This document shows, piece by piece, positions 7,777 to 17,977 of a stretch of DNA of 64,000 nucleotides. A program made the translations under genes and the position numbers. The notes below the pieces were generated by a model, which saw nothing but the letters and a program-made list of their open reading frames with translations, was not told where the DNA came from and ran no database searches. Source of the DNA: Georgenia sp. M64. GTDB lineage: Bacteria > Actinomycetota > Actinomycetes > Actinomycetales > Actinomycetaceae. Each line of letters starts with the position of its first letter. Within the stretch, counting starts at the first letter, position 1. The stretch covers positions 1,054,001-1,118,000 of the forward strand of contig NZ_CP145809.1 of the NCBI RefSeq assembly GCF_038049925.1, in the 5' to 3' direction.

Positions 7777-8457
7777 GTGACCAGCCCCTTCCTCGCCCAG
7801 GCCGGCATCATGCCGGCGTCCGCCGCCCCGGCCTCCCCGGGCGCGCGCTACGTCCTCCCGCAGTTCGAGGAGCGCACCGCCTACGGCTACAAGCGGCAGG
7901 ACCCGTACACCAAGCTCTTCGAGGACCGCATCATCTTCCTCGGCGTGCAGGTCGACGACGCCTCCGCGGACGACGTCATGGCGCAGCTGCTCGTCCTGGA
8001 GAGCCAGGACCCCGACGGCCTCATCACCATGTACATCAACTCCCCGGGCGGCTCCTTCACGGCGCTGACGGCGATCTACGACACGATGCAGTACATCAAG
8101 CCGCAGATCCAGACCGTGTGCCTGGGGCAGGCGGCCTCGGCCGCGGCGGTGCTGCTCGCCGCCGGCTCCCCGGGCAAGCGGCTCGCCCTCCCCAACGCCC
8201 GCGTGATGATCCACCAGCCGGCGATGGAGGGCGGCGGCTACGCCCAGGCCTCCGACATCGAGATCCAGGCGAACGAGATCTTCCGGATGCGCGAGTGGCT
8301 CGAGGAGACCCTCGCCCACCACACGGGCACCCCGGTCGACCAGATCCGCAAGGACATCGAGCGCGACAAGATCCTCACCGCCGCCCAGGCGCGGGACTAC
8401 GGGCTCGTCGACCAGGTGCTGGAGTCCCGCAAGGCTCCCCAGCTCACCGCGGGCTGA
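7777..8457 (+). CDS. clpP2: ATP-dependent Clp protease proteolytic subunit ClpP2
   Basis: A 226-residue second ClpP paralogue starting at GTG 7777, with CAGGAG six bases upstream. The triad is S121 (GQAASAAA), H146 (MIHQP) and D193. The N-terminus is about 25 residues longer than that of ClpP1 and rich in Ala/Pro; part of it is probably removed on assembly, as known for this family. The tandem clpP1-clpP2 arrangement followed by clpX is typical of Actinomycetota, where both subunits are needed for an active barrel. Confidence 0.96.
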   Translation: MTSPFLAQAGIMPASAAPASPGARYVLPQFEERTAYGYKRQDPYTKLFEDRIIFLGVQVDDASADDVMAQLLVLESQDPDGLITMYINSPGGSFTALTAIYDTMQYIKPQIQTVCLGQAASAAAVLLAAGSPGKRLALPNARVMIHQPAMEGGGYAQASDIEIQANEIFRMREWLEETLAHHTGTPVDQIRKDIERDKILTAAQARDYGLVDQVLESRKAPQLTAG

Positions 8458-8632
8458 GACCCGCGTCGCCGTCGGCGCCGTCCGCTCCCGAGCGGGCGGC
8501 GCCGACGTCGTCGTGAGGACCACCACCGGCGCGCCGCCCCCACGGGCAGGACAGCACCATGCCTCGTGGTGTGGAATGGTGGGGTGAGCGCCCGAGGGCG
8601 GCACGGACGAGACGAGAGAGGGGTGGAGCCCG

Positions 8633-9907
8633 GTGGTACGCACGGGTGAAGGCGCAGACCTGCTCAAGTGCTCGTTCTGTGGCAAGAGCCAGAAGCAGGT
8701 CAAGAAGCTCATCGCGGGACCCGGGGTCTACATCTGCGACGAGTGCATCGACCTGTGCAACGAGATCATCGACGAGGAGCTGGCCGAGGCCAGCGAGCTC
8801 GGTCTCGTGGACCTGCCCAAGCCCCGGGAGATCTACGACTTCCTCGAGGAGTACATCATCGGCCAGGACCGCGCCAAGCGGTCCCTGGCCGTGGCCGTGT
8901 ACAACCACTACAAGCGTGTCCAGGCGCGTGAGGCGAGCAGCGACGACGACGGCGTCGAGATCGCCAAGTCGAACATCCTCCTCATCGGCCCCACCGGCAC
9001 GGGCAAGACCTATCTCGCGCAGACGCTGGCGAAGATGCTCAACGTCCCGTTCGCGATCGCCGACGCCACGGCGCTGACGGAGGCGGGGTACGTGGGCGAG
9101 GACGTGGAGAACATCCTCCTCAAGCTCATCCAGGCCGCCGACTTCGACGTCAAGAAGGCCGAGAAGGGCATCATCTACATCGACGAGATCGACAAGATCG
9201 CCCGTAAGAGCGAGAACCCGTCGATCACGCGCGACGTCTCGGGCGAGGGCGTCCAGCAGGCGCTGCTGAAGATCATCGAGGGCACCCAGGCCTCGGTGCC
9301 GCCGCAGGGCGGGCGCAAGCACCCGCACCAGGAGTTCCTCCAGATCGACACGACGAACGTGCTGTTCATCGTCGCCGGGGCCTTCGCGGGCCTGGAGGAG
9401 ATCATCTCCTCGCGCGTCGGGCGGCGCGGCATCGGCTTCGGCGCCCCGCTGCGCTCCGCCGACCAGGACGTCGACCTCTTCGGCGAGGTCCGGCCCGAGG
9501 ACCTGCACAAGTTCGGGCTCATCCCCGAGTTCGTCGGCCGCCTGCCGATCGTGGCCACGGTGAGCAAGCTCGACCAGGACGCGCTCGTGCGCATCCTCAC
9601 CGAGCCGCGCAACGCCCTCGTCAAGCAGTACCAGCGGATGTTCGAGATCGACGGCGTCGAGCTCGAGTTCACCGACGACGCGCTCGACGCCATCGCCGAG
9701 CAGGCGCTCCTGCGCGGCACCGGTGCGCGCGGGCTGCGGGCCATCATGGAGGAGGTCCTGCGCGAGGTGATGTTCGAGGTGCCCTCGCGCGACGACGTCG
9801 CTCGCGTCGTGATCAACCGCGAGGTCGTCCTCGAGAACGTCAACCCCACGCTCGTGCCGCGCGAGACCGCGGCCAAGCGGCGTCCCCCGCGGGAGAAGTC
9901 CGCCTGA
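8633..9907 (+). CDS. clpX: ATP-dependent Clp protease ATP-binding subunit ClpX
   Basis: A 424-residue AAA+ unfoldase. The N-terminal zinc-binding domain has C13, C16, C35 and C38 (CSFC…CDEC). Walker A is GPTGTGKT at 119-126 and Walker [10 protein letters not shown] at 180-188. ClpX recognises tagged or damaged proteins and threads them into the ClpP barrel. The start at GTG 8633 reproduces the family N-terminus ([19 protein letters not shown]); GGAG lies four bases upstream, which is rather close. A gap of 175 bases separates it from clpP2, so it may have its own promoter. A strong hairpin follows the stop. Confidence 0.97.
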   Translation: MVRTGEGADLLKCSFCGKSQKQVKKLIAGPGVYICDECIDLCNEIIDEELAEASELGLVDLPKPREIYDFLEEYIIGQDRAKRSLAVAVYNHYKRVQAREASSDDDGVEIAKSNILLIGPTGTGKTYLAQTLAKMLNVPFAIADATALTEAGYVGEDVENILLKLIQAADFDVKKAEKGIIYIDEIDKIARKSENPSITRDVSGEGVQQALLKIIEGTQASVPPQGGRKHPHQEFLQIDTTNVLFIVAGAFAGLEEIISSRVGRRGIGFGAPLRSADQDVDLFGEVRPEDLHKFGLIPEFVGRLPIVATVSKLDQDALVRILTEPRNALVKQYQRMFEIDGVELEFTDDALDAIAEQALLRGTGARGLRAIMEEVLREVMFEVPSRDDVARVVINREVVLENVNPTLVPRETAAKRRPPREKSA

Positions 9908-9923
9908 GACCCCTCACCGACGC

Positions 9924-9953
9924 GCGCGGCCGGCCCTCCGGGGCCGGCCGCGC
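9924..9953 (+). terminator. Hairpin terminator after clpX
   Basis: A perfect 13-bp GC-rich stem (9924-9936 with 9941-9953) has a TCCG loop and lies 17 bases after the clpX stop. It is followed by cgttcgt. Confidence 0.75.
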
Positions 9954-10144
9954 CGTTCGTGGGGCCGGTGGGGCGAGTTCGTCGCCGCGGCCGGAGCGGT
10001 AGGTCCGGACCCTGGTCCGGGTGCCGGCGCGGGCGGGTCGCACCGCGCGCCGCCCGACCGGTGAGCGGGCCCGCCCAACCCTGGCACCGCGCCGCCGGAA
10101 GGGGCAGAGTGGGGGCATCAGTTCCCGACACAGTGAGGTGCCAG

Positions 10145-11347
10145 ATGCGACTCGACCTTCTCACCGCCGACCTGCCCACCGACGTCCCGTTCGCGACCGT
10201 GGTGATGGACGCGACGCGGGAGAGCGAGACGGGTGACCAGGCCGTGCTGACGCGGTGGAAGGACCTGCGCCGCAGCCTCGAGGAACAGGGTGCCGACGCC
10301 GCCACGCTCGACGAGATCGGTGAGCGGGTGCGCACGATCAGCAAGGCGGCGGGCCAGCACGGCCGGGTCCTCGTGGCCGCCCGCGGGCAGATCCTCCTCG
10401 ACTGCGCCCTCCACGAGCCCCCCGCCACGGACGAGGCCGTCTGGGACCACGGCGCGAGCGCCTTCGCCCTCGCCCGGGTCGCCGACGAGCACGTGCGCTA
10501 CCTCATCGCCTCGGTCGACCGGTCCGGCATGGACCTCATCCTCCGCGAGTCGGCGACGGCGAGCGAGGCCGGCGGTGACGCCGAGTCCTTCGAGGGCGGT
10601 CACGACGAGCTGAGCAAGACCAACACCGGCGGGCGCTCGCAGCGCCGCTACGAGTCCCGCGCTGAGGACTCGTGGGAGCGCAACGCGGAGGCGGTCGCGG
10701 CCGAGCTCGACCGGGTCGTCGCCGAGCGCCGCCCCGAGCTGGTGCTCCTCACCGGTGACGTGCGGGCCCGCGCCCTGGTCCTCGACGCGCTGGGACGCAC
10801 CACCCGTGAGCACGTCATCACGGTCGAGGGCGGCTCGCGCTCCGAGGGGGCCAAGCCCGAGACGTTCAACGCGCACGTGGCCGAGGCCGTGGAGGCCTTC
10901 CGCCTGCGCCGGCGGGAGAAGGTGCTCGACCGCTTCCGCGAGGTGCACGGGCAGGACGGCGCCGCGATCACCGGCCGGGAGGGCGTCCTGGACGTCCTGC
11001 GCCGCGGCCAGGTGGCCGAGCTCGTCGTCACCGAGGCGGTGGCCGGGCCGCCGTCGTCGCTGGCGGGCAAGAAGCTGTGGGTGGGGGACTCCCCGCTGGC
11101 GATCGGCGCGAGCCGGTCCGACGTCGAGGACCTCGGCGCCACCGCGCCCCACCAGATGCGCGCCGACCTCGCGATCGGTCGTGCCGCCCTGGCCCAGGGG
11201 GCCGGCATCACGGTCGTGGACGAGAACGCCGTCTCCCTCCACGACGGCGTGGGGGCGCTCCTGCGCTGGAACGACGCCGCCACCCCCAACGACCACGTCT
11301 TCAGCCAGAGCGGCGACCCCCACCGTGAGGCGCGCGTGCGCCGCTGA
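10145..11347 (+). CDS. baeRF2-type protein (Rv2629-like), archaeo-eukaryotic release factor family
   Basis: A 400-residue protein of the bacterial archaeo-eukaryotic release factor superfamily, resembling mycobacterial Rv2629. The key feature is a loop T161-G-G-R-S-Q166-R-R-Y, matching the GGxSQ-type motif that in this superfamily (and in eukaryotic Vms1/ANKZF1) replaces the GGQ tip of eRF1 and provides the glutamine for peptidyl-tRNA hydrolysis. An eRF1-domain-3-like region follows (about 195-370, with LLTGDVRAR and a conserved …VVDENA… segment). The ATG at 10145 is preceded by GAGGTG; upstream frame is not coding-like. It stands alone between two terminators. A ribosome-rescue function is inferred from the fold; the cellular substrate is unknown. 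Confidence 0.75.
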   Translation: MRLDLLTADLPTDVPFATVVMDATRESETGDQAVLTRWKDLRRSLEEQGADAATLDEIGERVRTISKAAGQHGRVLVAARGQILLDCALHEPPATDEAVWDHGASAFALARVADEHVRYLIASVDRSGMDLILRESATASEAGGDAESFEGGHDELSKTNTGGRSQRRYESRAEDSWERNAEAVAAELDRVVAERRPELVLLTGDVRARALVLDALGRTTREHVITVEGGSRSEGAKPETFNAHVAEAVEAFRLRRREKVLDRFREVHGQDGAAITGREGVLDVLRRGQVAELVVTEAVAGPPSSLAGKKLWVGDSPLAIGASRSDVEDLGATAPHQMRADLAIGRAALAQGAGITVVDENAVSLHDGVGALLRWNDAATPNDHVFSQSGDPHREARVRR

Positions 11348-11362
11348 GGCGCACCCGGCGTG

Positions 11363-11396
11363 CCCCGGTGCCCGTCCCGACGGGTGCGCGCCGGGG
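11363..11396. terminator. Bidirectional hairpin between convergent genes
   Basis: An imperfect hairpin (ccccgg…tgcccgt / acgggtg…ccgggg, with a 4-nt bulge) fills the 55-bp gap between the convergent baeRF and nitrite/nitrate electron-transfer genes, and could terminate both. Confidence 0.45.
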
Positions 11397-11402
11397 CGGT
11401 GA

Positions 11403-13016
11403 TCACCGGGCGGCCGCGGCGGCGGCCGCCCGGTTGTCGTCCGCGCCCGCGGCGTGGGCGGCGAGGCGCCGGCGGATCGTGTCGTGGCAGCCGCCGCAGC
11501 CGGTCCCGGCCCGGGTCGCCCGGCCCACCTCGGCGACGGTGGCGCACCCACCGGCGACGGCGTCGTCGATGCTGCCGAGCGTCGCGCCCGAGCACCGGCA
11601 GACCGTGGCCGAGGGGCTCGCCGGCGCCGGGGCCGGCTCCCCGGCGGCGTCGAGGCGGAACAGGCTCGTACGGTCCGCCGGGAGCTCGTCCCCCCGTTCG
11701 TACAGCAGCACCAGCTCCGCCGCGGTGCGCGGCATGCCCACGCACGCGAGCCCCTCGAGGACGCCGCCGCGGGTGACCATCTTGACGTACCGGCCGTGCT
11801 CGGGGTCCGACCACTGCGCCACCCGCAGCGGCAGGCCGTCCCCCTCCTCCGGCTCGTCCCAGGGCTCGGGGGCGACCCGCCCGGCCGCGGCGAGGTCGAG
11901 GGAGCGGGCCTTGAGCAGGATCGTCCCCGGCAGCTCGGCGCCGAGGGGTGACCCCACCGGGGCGGCCGGGACTGCCGGCTCCGTCAGGTCCCCCGGGTCG
12001 GCCCCGTGCGGGTCGCCGGCCAGGACCGCGGCGAGCCACTCCGCCTGGCGCCAGCCCGGGCCGATGAGTCCCGAGGGGCCACGGCCCTCCCGGCCCTCGC
12101 AGTCCGGGCACCGCCCGCACAGGACCTCGGCGCAGTCCCCGATCGCGAAGACCCGTCCCTCGCCGTCGGCGCGGAGGTGGTGGTCGACGAGGACCCCCTT
12201 GCCCACGGGCAGCGCGCAGGTCCGGGCGAGCTCGACGCGCGGCCGGACGCCGCAGGAGAGCACGAGCAGGTCGCCGGGGACCTCGGTGCCATCGTCCAGG
12301 CACAGGGCGCGGAAGGCGGGCACCCCGCCGGGCCCCGGCGCGGTCGCGACCCCGATCGCCGTGGCCGCGGGGTGGACGGTGATGCCCTGCGTGCGCAGGG
12401 TGGCGGTGAGCACGTGCCCGGCGCCGGCGTCGAGGTTGCGGGCCATGGGGCGCGGGCCGTGGTGGACCACGCGGACCCGCGCGCCCTCCTCCGCGGCGGC
12501 GAGGGCGACCTCGAGGCCGAGGACGCCGCCCCCGAGCACGACGATCTCGCGGCCGGCGTCGACGGCCGCCCGCAGACGGTCCGCGTCGTTGAGGTCCCGC
12601 AGGGTGGTCACCCCGGCGGGCAGGCGCCGCCCGGCGGGGTCGAGCCCGGCCAGCGGCGGGATCGCGGCATCGGCGCCGGTGGCCAGGACGAGGCGGTCGT
12701 AGCGGGCGGTGCGGCCGTCGGCGAGGACCACCTGGCGGCCGGCCCGGTCGACGGCCACCGCCCGCGTGCCCAGCAGGACGCGGACGCCGTCGGCGGCGAG
12801 GTCGCCCGGGTCGGCCAGCGCGAGGGCCTCGCGGGTGGTCCGGCCCACGGCGAGGTCGGCCACGAGCACACGGTTGTAGGCGGGCTCGGTCTCCTCGCCG
12901 AGGACGAGCACCTCGAGGCGGCCCGCCCGGACCGCCGGCAGCAGCTCCTCGACCAGCCGGGCCGCCACGGGCCCGAAGCCGACGACGACGACGCGTTCGC
13001 GGGTGCGTTCGCTCAT
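11403..13016 (-). CDS. Assimilatory nitrate reductase electron-transfer flavoprotein (NasB/NirB-N-like)
   Basis: A 537-residue FAD/NAD(P)-binding oxidoreductase. Two Rossmann motifs are visible: [11 protein letters not shown] near residue 10 and [11 protein letters not shown] near 160. The FAD-binding FAIGDCAE follows near 300. The C-terminal BFD-type [2Fe-2S] domain carries VCRCSGAT and CGGCHDTI. An additional cysteine pair (CGRCPDC) lies just after the FAD motif. It should pass electrons from NAD(P)H to the neighbouring molybdenum nitrate reductase. The ATG at 13016 overlaps the stop of nasA (ATGA), and the gene is third in the transporter-reductase-flavoprotein operon. The C-terminus ends in an odd run of alanines. 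It could equally be named a NirB-like reductase subunit. Confidence 0.82.
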   Translation of the reverse strand: MSERTRERVVVVGFGPVAARLVEELLPAVRAGRLEVLVLGEETEPAYNRVLVADLAVGRTTREALALADPGDLAADGVRVLLGTRAVAVDRAGRQVVLADGRTARYDRLVLATGADAAIPPLAGLDPAGRRLPAGVTTLRDLNDADRLRAAVDAGREIVVLGGGVLGLEVALAAAEEGARVRVVHHGPRPMARNLDAGAGHVLTATLRTQGITVHPAATAIGVATAPGPGGVPAFRALCLDDGTEVPGDLLVLSCGVRPRVELARTCALPVGKGVLVDHHLRADGEGRVFAIGDCAEVLCGRCPDCEGREGRGPSGLIGPGWRQAEWLAAVLAGDPHGADPGDLTEPAVPAAPVGSPLGAELPGTILLKARSLDLAAAGRVAPEPWDEPEEGDGLPLRVAQWSDPEHGRYVKMVTRGGVLEGLACVGMPRTAAELVLLYERGDELPADRTSLFRLDAAGEPAPAPASPSATVCRCSGATLGSIDDAVAGGCATVAEVGRATRAGTGCGGCHDTIRRRLAAHAAGADDNRAAAAAAAR

Positions 13017-15154
13017 GCGGGCTCGGCCTCCAGGGCTCGGACGGTGACCGGGGTCGACTTGAACTCCGGCATGCCGGACACGGGGTCGGTGCGGTCGCGG
13101 GTGAGCAGGTTCGCCGATCCGGCGCCGGGGTAGTGGAAGGGCAGGAACACGGTGTCGGCGCGGATCCCGGTGGTCAGGCGGGCGCGGCTCGTCACCGTGC
13201 CGCCGGCGCCGTCGACCGCCACGCGCTGCCCGTCGCGCACGCCCAGGCGGGCCGCGGTGTCCGGGTGCAGCTCGAGGAGTGGCTCGGGCTGGGCGGCGGC
13301 CAGCTCGGGCACGCGCCGGGTCTGGGCGCCGGACTGGTAGTGCTCGAGGAGCCGGCCGGTGACGAGGGTGAGCCGGCCGGTGGTGGCCGGGGCGGGGGAG
13401 ACCGGCACGAGGCGGGCGCGCCCGTCGGGGTGGGCGAAGCCGTCGCGGAAGAGCCGGGGGGTGCCCGCCGAGCCGGCCGGGAAGGGCCAGTACGCGGCGA
13501 CGCCGGTGTCGAGGAGGGCGTGGTCGAGGCCGGAGTAGTCGGCGGGGCCCCCCGCGGAGGCGCGGGCGAGCTCGGCGAAGACCTCCGCCGGGTCGGCGCT
13601 GAACGTGGCGGGCGAGCCGAGGCGGCGGGCGAGGTCGGCGAGCAGGCCCAGCTCGTCGCGCACCCCAACGGGCGGGGGCTGCGCCCGGCGTCGCCGCAGC
13701 ACCCGGCCCTCGAGGTTGGTCATCGTGCCGTCCTCCTCCGCCCACTGCGCGACCGGCAGGACGACGTCGGCGCGCGCCGCGGTCTCGGAGAGGAAGAGGT
13801 CGCAGACGACGAGGAGGTCGAGCCGGTCCAGCCCGGCGGTGACCGATCCGGCGTCGGGCGCGGAGACCACGGGGTTGGAGCCGTGCACGAGGAGGGCGCG
13901 GACCCCGCCGGGGCGGCCGAGGCAGGCGAGCATCTCCACCGCCGGGAGGCCAGGACCCGGCAGCGCGACCTCGGGCACGCCCCACACGGCGGCGACGTGG
14001 GCGCGGGCCTCGGGGTCCGTGATCTTGCGGTAGCCGGGGAGCTGGTCGGCCTTCTGGCCGTGCTCGCGCCCGCCCTGCCCGTTGCCCTGACCGGTGAGCG
14101 TGCCGTAGCCGCACCCGGCCGTGCCCGGCAGGCCGAGCAGGAGGGCGAGGTTGATCGCGGCGGTCGCGGTGGCGGTGCCGTCGACGTGCTGCTCGACGCC
14201 GCGGCCGGTCAGGACGTACGCGCCGCCACGCCCCTCGCGGGCGTCGCGGGCGCCGGCCGCGAGGAGGTGGGCGACCTCCCGCACCCAGGGCGCCGGCACC
14301 CCGGTGACCGCCTGGACCCGTTGCGGCCACCAGGGGGCCAGGGAGCGCACGAGCGCGTCGCGGCCGGTGGTGCGGTCGCGGAGGTACCGCTCGTCGGCGA
14401 GACCCTCCTGGACGACGACGTGCGCCAGGCCGAGCAGGAGCGCGAGGTCGGTGCCCGGCGCGGGCTGGAGGTGCACGCCCGCGCCGGCACCGGTGAGGTC
14501 GGCGGTGGCCGAGCGGCGCGGGTCCACGACGACGAGGCCGCCGCGGGAGCGCGCACCGGCCAGGTGCCGGACGAACGGGGGCATCGTCTCGGCGACGTTG
14601 CTGCCGAGCAGGAGCACCACCGAGGCGTCGGCGAGGTCGGTGACGGGGAAGGGCAGGCCCCGGTCCAGGCCGAAGGCCCGGTTGGCGGCCGCCGCGGCCG
14701 AGGACATGCAGAACCGGCCGTTGTAGTCGATGCGGGAGGTGCCCAGGCCGACGCGGGCGAACTTCCCCAGCTGGTAGGCCTTCTCGTTCGTCAGCCCGCC
14801 GCTGCCGAAGACGCCCACCGCGTCGGCGCCGTACCGGGCCTGGGTGTCACGGATCCCGCCGACCACCCGGTCCAGCGCCTCCTCCCACCCCGCGGCGTGC
14901 AGCACGCCGTCCCTGCCGCGCACGAGCGGGGTGGTGAGCCGCTCGGGGGAGGTGAGCAGCGCCGTCGACGTCCAGCCCTTGCGGCACAGGCCCCCGCCGT
15001 TGGTCGGGAACTCCCGGCCGGTGGCCGTGAGGACGGTCGGCGCGCTCGCCCCGTGGCGCGGGCTCGGGGCCGGGACGTCGACGGACGCGGGAGCCAGCGT
15101 CATGGCGCACTGCAGGGCGCAGTACGGGCAGTGCGTGGCGGTGCCCACGCTCAC
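13013..15154 (-). CDS. nasA: Assimilatory nitrate reductase, molybdopterin catalytic subunit
   Basis: A 713-residue molybdopterin oxidoreductase that reduces nitrate to nitrite for assimilation. The N-terminus carries the [4Fe-4S] ligands C9, C12, C16 and C57 (CPYCALQC … GGGLCRKG). Molybdopterin-binding signatures follow ([40 protein letters not shown], and a C-terminal MPD-binding domain ending [16 protein letters not shown]). Transfer signals (twin-arginine) are absent, so it is cytoplasmic. The GTG at 15154 is chosen because it brings the cluster motif to the expected position and overlaps the transporter stop (GTGA). It lacks the C-terminal BFD domain found in some NasA proteins; that domain sits on the downstream flavoprotein instead. 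Confidence 0.9.
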   Translation of the reverse strand: MSVGTATHCPYCALQCAMTLAPASVDVPAPSPRHGASAPTVLTATGREFPTNGGGLCRKGWTSTALLTSPERLTTPLVRGRDGVLHAAGWEEALDRVVGGIRDTQARYGADAVGVFGSGGLTNEKAYQLGKFARVGLGTSRIDYNGRFCMSSAAAAANRAFGLDRGLPFPVTDLADASVVLLLGSNVAETMPPFVRHLAGARSRGGLVVVDPRRSATADLTGAGAGVHLQPAPGTDLALLLGLAHVVVQEGLADERYLRDRTTGRDALVRSLAPWWPQRVQAVTGVPAPWVREVAHLLAAGARDAREGRGGAYVLTGRGVEQHVDGTATATAAINLALLLGLPGTAGCGYGTLTGQGNGQGGREHGQKADQLPGYRKITDPEARAHVAAVWGVPEVALPGPGLPAVEMLACLGRPGGVRALLVHGSNPVVSAPDAGSVTAGLDRLDLLVVCDLFLSETAARADVVLPVAQWAEEDGTMTNLEGRVLRRRRAQPPPVGVRDELGLLADLARRLGSPATFSADPAEVFAELARASAGGPADYSGLDHALLDTGVAAYWPFPAGSAGTPRLFRDGFAHPDGRARLVPVSPAPATTGRLTLVTGRLLEHYQSGAQTRRVPELAAAQPEPLLELHPDTAARLGVRDGQRVAVDGAGGTVTSRARLTTGIRADTVFLPFHYPGAGSANLLTRDRTDPVSGMPEFKSTPVTVRALEAEPA

Positions 15155-16683
15155 ACCCCGGCCCGGGCGAAGGCGGAGGTGGGGCGGAGGTAGACGAGCC
15201 AGGTCACGGCGAGCATGAGGACGTAGGCGACGACGAAGCCGTAGAACGCGGCGTGGTAGGCGCCGGTGACGGCGGCGGAGGCCGACAGCACCTGCGGGAT
15301 GACGAACCCGCCGTAGGCGCCGATGGCGGAGACCAGGCCGAGCGCGGCCGAGGCCTTGCGCTCGCTGCCCACGGCCGGGCGAGGGGCCACGGCGTCGCGC
15401 CCCGCGTGGTCGGTCGCGACGGCGTCCGCCGTGCTCTCCGCCGACGCGACGGCGTCGGCCTCCCGGCGGCCTCGCACGGCGAAGATCGTGGGGATCATCT
15501 TGTAGGTCGCCCCGTTGCCGAACCCGCTCGCGGTGAACAGCACGAGGAAGAGGGCGAGGAAGAGCCAGAAGTTCGCGAGCGGGAGGGTGAGTACCACCGT
15601 CAGCGCGACCACCGCCATGACGGCGAAGGCCAGGACGGTCATCCGGGCCCCGCCGAACCGGTCGGCGAGCCGCCCGCCGAAGGGGCGGGTGAGGGACCCG
15701 ACGAGCGGGCCGAGGAACGCCAGGGACAGGGCGGCGCCGCCGACGGCGAAGGAGGAGAACTCGGGGAAGACGTCGTTGATGAGCTTGGGGAAGACCCCGG
15801 AGAAGCCGATGAACGAGCCGAAGGTGCCGATGTAGAGGAACGCCATCACCCACAGGTGCGGCTCGCGCAGTGCGGCCAGCGAGCCGGCGACGTCACCCCG
15901 GGCGTGGGAGAGGTTGTGCATGTGCCGGCGCGCGCCCCAGGCGGCGAGCAGGATGAACGGCACCCAGACGAGGCCCGCGAGCGGCAGGTTCAGCGTCGCC
16001 GCCGCGCCGACGGAGATGACGACGGGGACCACCAGCTGGGCGACGGCGGCGCCGAGGTTGCCCCCGGCGGCGTTGAGGCCCAGGGCCCAGCCCTTCTCCC
16101 GCGCCGGGTAGAAGTACGTGATGTTGGCCATCGAGCTGGCGAAGTTGCCACCGCCGAAGCCGGCCAGGCCGGCCAGGAGGAGGAGCGTGGCGAAGGACGT
16201 ACCCGGGTCGGACACCGCGACGGCCAGTCCCACGGTCGGCACGAGCAGGAGCAGCGCCGAGACGACCGTCCAGTTGCGCCCGCCCACGAGGGGGACCATG
16301 AACGTGTAGGGGATCCGCAGGGTGGCCCCGACCAGGCTCGGCATGGAGATGAGCCAGAACACCTGCGCGGTGGTGAGGTCGAACCCGACGGCCGGCAGCT
16401 GGACGGCCACGATCGACCACAGCTGCCACACGACGAAGCCGAGGAACTCGCAGAAGATCGACCAGCGCAGGTTCGTCCCGGCGATCGACCGGCCGGTGGA
16501 GGCCCAGAAGCCCTCGTCCTCGGGGTCCCAGCCGTCGAGCCAGCGGCCCGGGCGCTCGCGCAGCCCGGACGGTGCGGACGACGGAGGTGCCCCGGCGGGT
16601 GCGGACGACGGAGGTGCCCCGGCGGGTGCGGACGACGGAGGTGCCCCGGCGGGGCGGGCTGCGGTGGTGCGGTCCAGGGTCAC
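15151..16683 (-). CDS. Nitrate/nitrite transporter, NarK family (MFS)
   Basis: A 510-residue major facilitator protein of the nitrate-nitrite porter family with about 12 membrane segments. The family signature is seen as GFGGGNFASSMANITYF near residue 175, followed by AREKGWALGLNAAGGNLG. It should import nitrate for the reductase encoded next. Two features stand out: a proline/serine-rich N-terminal leader of about 45 residues made of three GAPPSSAPA repeats, and an insertion of about 35 hydrophilic residues before the last two helices. The GTG at 16683 has GGAGG five bases upstream. The gene leads the transporter-nasA-flavoprotein operon, and a degenerate GlnR-type site lies upstream. Confidence 0.9.
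   Translation of the reverse strand: MTLDRTTAARPAGAPPSSAPAGAPPSSAPAGAPPSSAPSGLRERPGRWLDGWDPEDEGFWASTGRSIAGTNLRWSIFCEFLGFVVWQLWSIVAVQLPAVGFDLTTAQVFWLISMPSLVGATLRIPYTFMVPLVGGRNWTVVSALLLLVPTVGLAVAVSDPGTSFATLLLLAGLAGFGGGNFASSMANITYFYPAREKGWALGLNAAGGNLGAAVAQLVVPVVISVGAAATLNLPLAGLVWVPFILLAAWGARRHMHNLSHARGDVAGSLAALREPHLWVMAFLYIGTFGSFIGFSGVFPKLINDVFPEFSSFAVGGAALSLAFLGPLVGSLTRPFGGRLADRFGGARMTVLAFAVMAVVALTVVLTLPLANFWLFLALFLVLFTASGFGNGATYKMIPTIFAVRGRREADAVASAESTADAVATDHAGRDAVAPRPAVGSERKASAALGLVSAIGAYGGFVIPQVLSASAAVTGAYHAAFYGFVVAYVLMLAVTWLVYLRPTSAFARAGV
16571..16651 (-). repeat. Three perfect 27-bp tandem repeats in the transporter N-terminus
   Basis: Identical units occupy 16571-16597, 16598-16624 and 16625-16651 and encode three copies of a nine-residue Pro/Ser-rich unit. 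Being a multiple of three, a change in copy number keeps the frame. Confidence 0.95.
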
Positions 16684-16731
16684 GGCTGACCTCCAGGGTC
16701 GGTCGGAGCGGGGGTTGATCCGGTGCTTCCC

Positions 16732-16785
16732 ACGCTAGGGAGGCGGTGTTTCGGTCCGGGCGACGGGCTGTGAAGACTGGGAAAC
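16732..16785 (-). promoter_or_regulatory. Degenerate GlnR-type box and -10 element upstream of the nitrate operon
   Basis: Read on the minus strand from 16785, the sequence is GTTTC-N6-TTCAC-N6-TCGCC-N6-GAAAC, ending at 16748; ten bases later comes TAGCGT (16737-16732). The consensus for GlnR is gTnAC-n6-GaAAC repeated. Only the outer elements fit well, but the register to the -10 is the same as in front of nirB and amt. Confidence 0.4.
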
Positions 16786-16819
16786 CTTCCTCTCACCCCC
16801 GCCGCGACGGGTGGTGAGG

Positions 16820-17977
16820 TCACACCTCCAGCCGGTACCCGCGCTTGACCACCGTGGCCACGAGGCGGGGGTCCGGCAGGGACTGCCGCAGCCGGGTCAT
16901 CGCCATGTCGAGGGCGTGCTCGTTCGCGGCCTCGGGCAGGTGGGCGATGAGCTGGGGACGGCTGAGGATGCCGCCGCGGGCGGCGGCGAGGGCCCGGAAG
17001 ATCGCCAGGGGCGCGGGGGAGAGGGTTCCCACCGCCCCGCCCAGCACCACCGACCGGCCGCGCAGCTGCACCGGGCCGAGCCGGGTGGGGATCTCCTCGA
17101 CGCGGCGCTCGAGGTGCTCGCACACGAGCCGGATGAGGGCGCCCATGCGGTAGCGCTCGGGGACGACCGGCCGGGCCCCGGCGGCGACGAGCGGCCCCGC
17201 GGTGACCGGGCCCACGGCCGCCGCCAGGACCTCGCCGCCGAGGGCCGAGCGCACCTGGTCGGTGAGCCCGGCGTGGGCGGCGGCGGAGAGGAAGGCGTCG
17301 ACCGCGGGGGCGGAGGTGAACGTGACGGCGTCGACGGCGGCGGTGGCCACGGCCTCGACGAGCCGTGGCAGCCGGTCGACGCCGTCGGGGCGGACCCACC
17401 GGTAGGGCTCGACGGTCAGCACCGTGGCGCCGGCGTCGCGGAGGCGGTCGAGCTGGTGGCCGTCGGTGTAGCCGTGCAGCTGCACGGCCACCGTGCGGCC
17501 GGCCACCCCCTCGGCGAGGAGCATGTCCACCACCGAGGAGGTGCGCTCGTCGTCGGCGATCCCGGTGTCGTCGAGGCCGGCCGCCCGGACCGCGCCACGG
17601 GCCTTGGGACCGCGGACGAAGATGCGCGAGCCCGCCAGGACGTCCATGAGCTCCTCGCCGAGACCGGCCGCGTCGGCGCCCTCGGTCCACCGCCGCATCC
17701 CGTAGGCGGTGGTCACGACGGTGACGTCCGGCCGGGCCGCGAGGATGGCGCCGGTGTCCGCGATGAGCTCGCGGTCCTCGGCCACCGGGGCGATCCGCAG
17801 CGCGGGGGCGTGCAGCACCTGTGCCCCGCGGCGCTCCAGGGCGGTGATGAGGTCCTGCGCGCGGCGGTCGGACGTCACCGCGATGCGGAAGCCCGCGAGC
17901 TGGTCGGCCGCGAACGCGACCGGCTCGGGTGTCGTGGTGGTCCCCGCCGCGGGCGGGCTGACCGCGCCGGCCGTCAC
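16820..17977 (-). CDS. Uroporphyrinogen-III synthase fused to a winged-helix DNA-binding domain
   Basis: A 385-residue bifunctional protein. Residues about 30-275 match uroporphyrinogen-III synthase (HemD), which closes hydroxymethylbilane to uroporphyrinogen III. The C-terminal about 95 residues form an OmpR/PhoB-type winged helix (LAIFRALAAARGGILSRPQLIAHL … ALDMAMTRLRQSL … VVKRGYRLEV). This arrangement is known in actinobacterial nitrate/nitrite clusters and is usually annotated as synthase/response regulator. Both supply of siroheme precursor and control of the nitrite reductase genes are therefore plausible. The GTG at 17977 overlaps the stop of the methyltransferase gene (GTGA), so it is translated with the siroheme genes. 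Confidence 0.85.
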   Translation of the reverse strand: MTAGAVSPPAAGTTTTPEPVAFAADQLAGFRIAVTSDRRAQDLITALERRGAQVLHAPALRIAPVAEDRELIADTGAILAARPDVTVVTTAYGMRRWTEGADAAGLGEELMDVLAGSRIFVRGPKARGAVRAAGLDDTGIADDERTSSVVDMLLAEGVAGRTVAVQLHGYTDGHQLDRLRDAGATVLTVEPYRWVRPDGVDRLPRLVEAVATAAVDAVTFTSAPAVDAFLSAAAHAGLTDQVRSALGGEVLAAAVGPVTAGPLVAAGARPVVPERYRMGALIRLVCEHLERRVEEIPTRLGPVQLRGRSVVLGGAVGTLSPAPLAIFRALAAARGGILSRPQLIAHLPEAANEHALDMAMTRLRQSLPDPRLVATVVKRGYRLEV

